Positions 58,816-64,000 of a DNA stretch of 64,000 bases are shown here, piece by piece. The DNA lies in NCBI GenBank assembly GCA_020634455.1, contig JACKBQ010000002.1, positions 186,001-250,000 on the forward strand. Reading direction: 5' to 3'. Origin of the DNA: Ardenticatenaceae bacterium. GTDB taxonomy: Bacteria; Chloroflexota; Anaerolineae; Promineifilales; Promineifilaceae. Position 1 is the stretch's first letter, and the number at the start of each line of letters is the position of its first letter. The notes under the pieces are model-generated. The model made no database searches. It saw only the letters and a program-made list of their open reading frames with translations, and was not told the DNA's origin. The position numbers were made by a program, and so were the translations under genes.

Positions 58816-60072
58816 TTATCCACTCTTTGGCTGCCACTGATACGCTTCTGGAACCGCAAAGACGCCTTCCCACACGACGTTGCGGAAATAGTCAGGATCT
58901 GTGTTGCCCTCGGTATTAATCAGCAGCACCTGTGAATTTTCATCCAGCTGTAACTTTTCTCTGAGCGCAGCCGCCCCGGCGTATTCCATGATAAACGCCA
59001 GCGCCCCCAGCGTAACCGCCCCGGATTCACCAGAAATAACATATGGGTCTCCCTTGAGCGGTACACCATACATACGCATTCCTTTGGCAGCGACATAATC
59101 GGGGGTGGTGACAATGAAGTCGGCACAGTCCCAGAGGATTTGCCAGGCCAGTGGGCTAGGTTCACCGCAGGCCAACCCGGCCATAATCGTATCTAGGTCG
59201 CCAGTGACCGCATGCGGCTGACCATCACCGATTTCCATGGAATGATGCAGGCAGGCGGCCGTTCGTGGCTCGACGACGACCGAAATAGGGGCCGCAGCGC
59301 CGAAAAGTTTCTCATAAAAAGCAATCATGGCGGCGGCAAAGGCGCCCACGCCGGCTTGCAAGAAGATGTGGGTTGGTTTCACCATGCCCTGCGCAGCTAA
59401 CTGCTCCTGGGTTTCGCCCAGCAGCGTCGTATACCCCTGCATCACCCAACGGGGAATATCTTCGTAGCCGGGCCAAGAGGTGTCAGAGATAACCTGCCAG
59501 CCATTGTCCCGCGCATCCCGTTCACATTGGCGTACGGCGTCGTCATAGTTGCCGTCTACCACACGCACTTCAGCGCCGTACTCGGAAATCGCCTTCATTC
59601 GCGCCTGCGAGGTCTGCTTGTGGACATAGATGACGCAGGAGAAGCCAAGCTTTTGCGTCGCCCAGGCCAATCCCTTGCCGTGGTTGCCGTCCGTAGCACT
59701 GGCAAAGGTTATATCGCCCAGGCGGGCACGGATTTCGTCGGACATCAGTTCCGCAAAAGACAACCGGGGCAGGCTCAGCTTTTGACAAATGAAACGGTAG
59801 ATGGCATAAGAGCCGCCCAACGCTTTGAAGGCATTGAGGCGCATGCGAGCCGATTCGTCTTTTACCCAAATGCTGCCCAGTCCCAGACGGGAAGCCAAGT
59901 GGGGCAGGCGCTTTAAGGGAGTCATTTCATAACCGGGTATCTGTGCATGAAAGGCGCGGGTATCATGGGTCACGCCATCAGGCAGTAGGTTGTGGGCAGC
60001 GCTGCTGCCTTCTTGGCTATGGGCATGCCGATTTTCCAGCCAGATGAGGGGGATGTCATTGTTCGGGGCCAT
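58816..60072 (-). CDS. dpaL: Diaminopropionate ammonia-lyase
   Basis: The 418-residue protein is a fold-type II PLP enzyme. Lys83 in R-L-N-A-F-K-A-L-G-G-S-Y-A is the Schiff-base lysine. A-S-A-T-D-G-N-H-G-K-G binds the phosphate side and Q-A-G-V-G-A-F-A-A follows. This matches YgeX/DpaL, which splits 2,3-diaminopropionate to pyruvate and two ammonia. The ATG at 60072 follows CAGGAG by 7 bases; the frame extends to 60228 but through repeat DNA. It stands alone, so the nitrogen source is not indicated. Confidence 0.9.
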   Translation of the reverse strand: MAPNNDIPLIWLENRHAHSQEGSSAAHNLLPDGVTHDTRAFHAQIPGYEMTPLKRLPHLASRLGLGSIWVKDESARMRLNAFKALGGSYAIYRFICQKLSLPRLSFAELMSDEIRARLGDITFASATDGNHGKGLAWATQKLGFSCVIYVHKQTSQARMKAISEYGAEVRVVDGNYDDAVRQCERDARDNGWQVISDTSWPGYEDIPRWVMQGYTTLLGETQEQLAAQGMVKPTHIFLQAGVGAFAAAMIAFYEKLFGAAAPISVVVEPRTAACLHHSMEIGDGQPHAVTGDLDTIMAGLACGEPSPLAWQILWDCADFIVTTPDYVAAKGMRMYGVPLKGDPYVISGESGAVTLGALAFIMEYAGAAALREKLQLDENSQVLLINTEGNTDPDYFRNVVWEGVFAVPEAYQWQPKSG

Positions 60073-60152
60073 TCTCTTGCTCCTGTAAAAGGATTTTATA
60101 AATATACTTTTCCCACAATAAAATTTCAGGTTACTGTTCAGGTTGTCTGGCG

Positions 60153-60212
60153 AGACCCTAAGGGTTTGACAGTTCACAAGACTAATTAGTCGAGTATAAA
60201 CCCTTAGGGTCT
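60153..60212. repeat. 15-bp perfect inverted repeat upstream of dpaL
   Basis: AGACCCTAAGGGTTT (60153-60167) and AAACCCTTAGGGTCT (60198-60212) are exact complements 30 bp apart, 81 bp before the start of dpaL. The interval contains ACTAATTAGT, a further palindrome. It resembles a dispersed intergenic repeat, but a regulator site is possible. Confidence 0.7.
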
Positions 60213-60234
60213 GTATAGTTACGACCAATCTATC

Positions 60235-62355
60235 TTAAGGAGCCGCCACTAGGGAAAGGACTCCACCGCCAGCAGGCAAAACCAAGGATAACTCATTCCC
60301 GCCGGGATGCACGCGATAATCTTGGGCGGCTTCCAGGCTGCTGATAAACGCCTGATAATGGGAGTCTGGCCCACATTCGGCCAGGGTCATGAGGCCGGGC
60401 GTGGCTAACATACTGCCATTGAGTCCACCCTGATTTAGCTCGTAGCTCATGCTGGCATGATTGCAGTCAGCTGTGATTTCAATCATGCCGTCTGACCGAT
60501 AGGTTACCTGGTACAGCTCCGGATTTTCGATGGTGATAATCTCGCTGCTGCCGGGCTGCGCCGGCCCGTTTGTCCACAGCCAGGTTTTATCTTGCAGGCC
60601 GGAGAGTGGCACCCCCTCAATTTCCAGTGAGGCCACCAGCGCGTCTAGTTCATCCAATGTCGGTGTGAAATCGGCGCTGTCTAGATCGTTGAGCAGGTCT
60701 GTTTTTTCGGCCATGTAAGCGTCATAGTCGTTGGCCAACCTATCAAATTCCTCCTGAGGCACATCTTCGATGGCTGGCAGAGCTTCTGTGGTGACGGGGT
60801 AGAAGAAGGAGACCAGGTAACGGCCGTCATTGGTAAACCCCTGGTAAACGTAGGTGAGACCCTGATTGGTTACCGGGTTGGCATCCTGCGCCCAGCGGCC
60901 AATAAAGCGGTAGCCACTTTGGGCGGCGCTGGTCTCATTCAGCTGGGCGAAGGGAACGGCCCGCCCCAGCTGCACGGTCAGGTCTTTGACGCCGCCGATT
61001 GCTTCAAAAGGCAAGGCGGCGACGGGGCCGGGCAGATTGGTGATGTACGTTCGGTCGGCAATTTGCGTCAGGAGATGGGCGACGGCCGTATTCCCCGCCT
61101 CATCCCACATCTGCCGATAAGCCTCGACCGGAATGAGGTACAGGATGGGGTCGCCAGGTAGGTGTTCCGCTGGGTCGGCCTCATCAAACAACAGTTCAAT
61201 GTGCGCTGGCAGCCCAACCGGGCCGGGAGGCAGACTTTGGTCGTAGGGCGTTTCGGCCACAACTTGCCAGTTCCAGGAAGCGGCCACTCCCTGGGCATCC
61301 AGCTGGATGTTTAGTTCCTCCAACGGCAGGGCGGTGTTGAGAGGAAGTGGTTCACGGTTAAAAATCATGTTGCCCGCGTCCACCTTCAAGTTCAGCACCA
61401 GATTGCCGTCCTCGTCAAAGACGTAGGTAACCACATCGCCCAGCCTCGCCAAATAGTCACTGTAAAGCGAGCCAGGTTCACATTCGGCCAGCGTCGTCGG
61501 GCCGGGGGCAAAGGTGAGGCTGCTGCCTTCAAGGGAGATCTGACTGCTGGCGCTGTTGCAATCGGCTTGAATTTGCGCGGTGCCGTCGGCCAGAAATTCT
61601 AGCAGATAGTTTGCTGGGTCGGATACGATGATGTCGTTGCTTTCAGCACCATCGGCCGAATCCTGAAAAGCCAGCCAATACCACGTGCCAAGCAGCTCAT
61701 CGGGGACGGCCGTTTCTTCTGCCACAGTAAGGTCTTCCGTGCTAACGGCCGTTAACGCCCCATTTTGCAGCGCATACGTCGTGCGCGTCTTCAGGCTGGG
61801 GCAGCACAAGGGATCATCTTCGGCATGGGTATCTGCTTCTACAATAATTTCACCGTTGGCGATCATAATCGATTCAGGCGCAACGCGATCCCCCAGCAGC
61901 AGGGTGGACACATTTTCCGGCATACCTTCGTTGTTGAGGACGGCAGCCAGGTAAACAAATGAGCCGCTGCCGCCAGAATTCTCGACTAACAAGACGGCCG
62001 CATCATCCAAACCATCATTGTTCAGATCACCAAAGGCAGTAAAGGGGAGCAGGCGTACGGTTGGTTTGACTGCGCTGTCTTCCAAAAACGGCTCACCTTC
62101 ATACAGGCCGTCCGATAATAAGACTGACTCGTCGTAAATGCCCTGGTAGGCCATATTTTTGAGCAGCTCTTCGGTTACTTCAAGCGGCGTTTCGGTAGGT
62201 GTTTCAGTTGGCGTTTCGGTTGGCAATTTAGTAGGTTCTGTGGGTACGGCCGTTGCTGCTGCCAAACCGACCTCGTCAACGTCAGCTGAGTTACAGGCAG
62301 CTAAGCTGAATAGCAACGCCAGGAATAGAAGTAAAACTGTTTTATTTCTCATCAT
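60235..62355 (-). CDS. Lipoprotein with two META/HslJ-like domains
   Basis: The 706-residue protein has a signal peptide with lipobox L-A-A-C at about 18-21, then a Thr/Pro-rich linker with repeated T-E-T-P. Two META-like domains are visible: one near 225-320 (L-L-G-T-W-Y-W-L, I-Q-A-D-C-N-S-A-S, L-A-E-C) and one at the C-terminus (K-T-W-L-W, I-T-A-D-C-N-H-A-S, L-A-E-C-G). A F-G-D-L-N-N-D-G-L-D-D stretch near 110 is a Ca-binding FG-GAP-like loop. It is anchored outside the membrane. Substrate or ligand unknown. Confidence 0.8.
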   Translation of the reverse strand: MMRNKTVLLLFLALLFSLAACNSADVDEVGLAAATAVPTEPTKLPTETPTETPTETPLEVTEELLKNMAYQGIYDESVLLSDGLYEGEPFLEDSAVKPTVRLLPFTAFGDLNNDGLDDAAVLLVENSGGSGSFVYLAAVLNNEGMPENVSTLLLGDRVAPESIMIANGEIIVEADTHAEDDPLCCPSLKTRTTYALQNGALTAVSTEDLTVAEETAVPDELLGTWYWLAFQDSADGAESNDIIVSDPANYLLEFLADGTAQIQADCNSASSQISLEGSSLTFAPGPTTLAECEPGSLYSDYLARLGDVVTYVFDEDGNLVLNLKVDAGNMIFNREPLPLNTALPLEELNIQLDAQGVAASWNWQVVAETPYDQSLPPGPVGLPAHIELLFDEADPAEHLPGDPILYLIPVEAYRQMWDEAGNTAVAHLLTQIADRTYITNLPGPVAALPFEAIGGVKDLTVQLGRAVPFAQLNETSAAQSGYRFIGRWAQDANPVTNQGLTYVYQGFTNDGRYLVSFFYPVTTEALPAIEDVPQEEFDRLANDYDAYMAEKTDLLNDLDSADFTPTLDELDALVASLEIEGVPLSGLQDKTWLWTNGPAQPGSSEIITIENPELYQVTYRSDGMIEITADCNHASMSYELNQGGLNGSMLATPGLMTLAECGPDSHYQAFISSLEAAQDYRVHPGGNELSLVLPAGGGVLSLVAAP

Positions 62356-62440
62356 TAATCCCCCGGTAAATAGATGCTGGTTGCTGGGTGCTCGTTCAGA
62401 TCACCAGCCCCCAACAACCAGCCATTCGCTACGATTGTCA

Positions 62441-63007
62441 TTAAACAACATGTCCCAAACGATCGTTCAGTTTCTGCCCCACACGACGCAGGCGGAAGCC
62501 AAGTGCGATGAGCGTGATGCCAAAAACGATGGCGTAGGCGGCGATGAGCCAGATGAGCGCCAAGGCTCCGGCCCCAGGCCAAATAACCATAGCCAACCCA
62601 AACAGCACGGACAAAATGCCGCTCAATATTAGCCAGCCTTCCCCTTCAAGCTCGCGCCGTAGGGCAATCGCCCCAACAACTTCAAAGAGGCCGGTAACAA
62701 TCGCCCAGGCTGCGATCAGGAAGAGTAAAACCAGTGCGGTGATGCTTGGCCACACGAAGGTCATCACACCAGCCGTAATGCTCAACAGGCCGTTCAGCAG
62801 CACAAGGCCCCAACGCGGATAATGCTGGCGGTTGCCAACGGCCGTAACGCTCGATAAAACACCGTCTAACACCGCATAAACACCAAATACCATTACCAAT
62901 GCCTGGAGCGTAATGCCGGGCCACATCAGAGCCACGACACCGAATGAAATGGCAAATAAGCCACGTAAGGCGACCAGCCACCAGCCGCGAGTTAATAAAC
63001 GTAACAT
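62441..63007 (-). CDS. HdeD-like membrane protein (DUF308)
   Basis: The 188-residue protein has six hydrophobic helices arranged as three hairpins, each with W-P or W-P-G/S turns (L-M-W-P-G-I-T, F-V-W-P-S-I-T, V-I-W-P-G-A-G). This is the HdeD/DUF308 pattern, found in acid-stress and general membrane contexts. AAGGAG lies on the - strand a few bases before the ATG. Confidence 0.85.
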   Translation of the reverse strand: MLRLLTRGWWLVALRGLFAISFGVVALMWPGITLQALVMVFGVYAVLDGVLSSVTAVGNRQHYPRWGLVLLNGLLSITAGVMTFVWPSITALVLLFLIAAWAIVTGLFEVVGAIALRRELEGEGWLILSGILSVLFGLAMVIWPGAGALALIWLIAAYAIVFGITLIALGFRLRRVGQKLNDRLGHVV

Positions 63008-63199
63008 GCTTAAATCTCCTTCTTGTATCTAATCTTGACATGGATAGCGTACCAAGAATCAGCTTGCCTGTCGTCGGCACAATGTTGATTATTGGCTCAA
63101 CAAAAAGACCACTGGCTAGTGGTCTTCTCAACATTTGATGAGCGTTGGCGTCAGGCTAACAAAAGCCGCCATCGACTAAGTTCAGACAAGTATAAATCG

Positions 63200-63262
63200 C
63201 TGGTGGTAGCCGCAGTTTCTTACTGCGTTCTAGAGGCGCGGAAAGAATCCGCGGCTACTATA
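63200..63262. repeat. Dispersed hairpin-type repeat in the 63008-63266 gap
   Basis: GTAGCCGCAG and TTCTTACTGCG lie opposite the related GGAAAGAATCCGCGGCTAC, with GCCGC/GCGGC pairing at the ends. Such 'GTAGCCGC...GCGGCTAC' arrangements are typical dispersed non-coding repeats. I see no gene in this gap. Confidence 0.5.
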
Positions 63263-63266
63263 TTTC

Positions 63267-64000
63267 TCACAGAGCTAATATGGCTATTGCGCTGCTGATT
63301 ACACCAACAATAACAATGATGCCAAACGCACGCACAACTGTATGGCGCAGTTCTGGCGAACCAGAAAAATAGGCGATAAACCCTTTAGCGATCGTGTTCA
63401 TGATTGCAGCGATGAGAACGGCCGTTCCCGCTACCTCGCGTTTAAGCTGGTCGCCTTCAGCTAGCTGAGTCACACTGAGCGTAATCGCATCCACATCAGT
63501 AAGACCGGCCAGGGCGCTGGTAACATAGACGCCAACCGTCCCAAAAGCGCCCTGGGCAAATTCAACGAGGACCAATATCACCGTAAAAAACAGGCCGAAT
63601 TTGATGGCCGTTGAAATTTTGAGCGGATGCGCCAGCGTGAATTCCCGGTCATCAGCATCGCTGTGACGCGCCAAATCTCGTCGCTGCAGCACGAATACAA
63701 TCGCCACCCCGGCAACCAGCATGGCGACCAGCGGAACGCCTATCATATATAAAAGAGGCGGGTAAATGACCAGTACCAGTAACAACATACGCGGGAACAT
63801 CACGCTGGAGGCGAGAATCACTCCCTGGGAAAAATGCGCCGACATGGCCGGCGTTTCCCGGCTGGCTGAGGAGAAACTAATTGTCGTGGCCGTACTACCG
63901 GCAAGGCCGCCTAGAATACCGGTCAGCTTAATGCCGCGAGAGGCGCCCATCGTCTTCATCAGAATATAACCGGCGAAGCCGATGCCAGACACCAGTACCA
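63267..64000 (-). CDS. MgtC/DUF4010-type membrane protein, 5' part outside the window
   Basis: The visible 244 or so residues contain seven or more hydrophobic helices. G-I-L-G-G-L-A-G-S-T-A-T-T-I-S-F-S, later L-A-G-L-T-D-V-D-A-I-T-L-S, and A-I-M-N-T-I-A-K-G match the DUF4010 domain. That domain is normally fused behind an MgtC/SapB domain. The frame is open to the end of the window, so the N-terminus (and the MgtC domain, if present) is missing. The substrate is not established. Confidence 0.82.
   Translation of the reverse strand, partial: VLVSGIGFAGYILMKTMGASRGIKLTGILGGLAGSTATTISFSSASRETPAMSAHFSQGVILASSVMFPRMLLLVLVIYPPLLYMIGVPLVAMLVAGVAIVFVLQRRDLARHSDADDREFTLAHPLKISTAIKFGLFFTVILVLVEFAQGAFGTVGVYVTSALAGLTDVDAITLSVTQLAEGDQLKREVAGTAVLIAAIMNTIAKGFIAYFSGSPELRHTVVRAFGIIVIVGVISSAIAILAL

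Overview
The window looks like a Chloroflexota (probably Anaerolineae-related) chromosome carrying one large accessory island. This is inferred from gene content: a NirK fused to an N-terminal cytochrome c, an F420-type LLM oxidoreductase, a DUF4010 permease and large serine recombinases. No rRNA, ribosomal protein or complete tRNA gene is present to confirm it. The most striking global feature is the palindrome ACGGCCGT, often extended to AACGGCCGTT. By eye it occurs about 80 times, where roughly one copy is expected by chance for an 8-mer. It lies in genes and between genes, and in frame it reads as T-A-V, D-G-R or N-G-R. It behaves like the HIP1 palindrome of cyanobacteria.

Left chromosomal part (1-20.8 kb, mostly + strand). 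First come a MATE exporter, an alpha/beta hydrolase, a GH1 beta-glucosidase and an MFS carrier, then a GT39-type membrane glycosyltransferase on the - strand. From 6.8 kb a MerR regulator with a textbook 19-bp-spacer promoter heads a 14-kb same-strand run of redox enzymes and carriers: four aldo/keto reductases, an SDR, an F420-type LLM enzyme, a Gfo/Idh/MocA dehydrogenase, a cupin, a VOC protein, a TolB-like propeller, three MFS carriers and an EamA carrier. Palindromic intergenic repeats lie between several of these genes. The layout suggests aldehyde, sugar or xenobiotic handling, but no substrate can be read directly.

Accessory island (about 21.1-48.7 kb, nearly all - strand). Two copies of a tRNA 3' end with its terminator (21.06-21.13 kb and 29.82-29.88 kb) flank an AT-rich three-gene operon of large, unrecognised proteins. 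These are built from about 45-residue 'D-I-T-P-x-G-x-W' repeats, two of them with Calx-beta and carbohydrate-binding tails. A tyrosine-recombinase fragment lies beside the first tRNA remnant. A large serine recombinase ends inside the second. The following block looks like a mobilisable or conjugative element. It has a membrane/winged-helix protein, an excisionase-like HTH protein, a TOPRIM/ATPase replication protein, an RHH regulator, a degenerate VirD4/TraG-like coupling protein, a very small relaxase with a MobC-like partner, RadC, a SWIM protein and two paralogous sigma-factor-like proteins. It also holds several repeat arrays (9-bp GCCAAC iterons, a TTGAC array, inverted clusters) and leaders in which an intrinsic terminator sits directly before the ribosome binding site. 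An IS element closes the block.

Right chromosomal part (48.7-64 kb). A VOC protein and a Crp/Fnr regulator precede the membrane-anchored cytochrome c-NirK fusion, a 7Fe/8Fe-type ferredoxin, a second Crp/Fnr regulator, a CxxC metal chaperone and a P1B ATPase with a CPG motif. Perfect FNR/DNR boxes lie before nirK and the ferredoxin gene, and an imperfect one precedes the chaperone, so this looks like a small nitrite/NO-respiration and metal regulon. A ParB-like/universal-stress fusion, a GGCT-like protein, diaminopropionate ammonia-lyase, a META-domain lipoprotein, an HdeD-like protein and a truncated DUF4010 permease complete the window.
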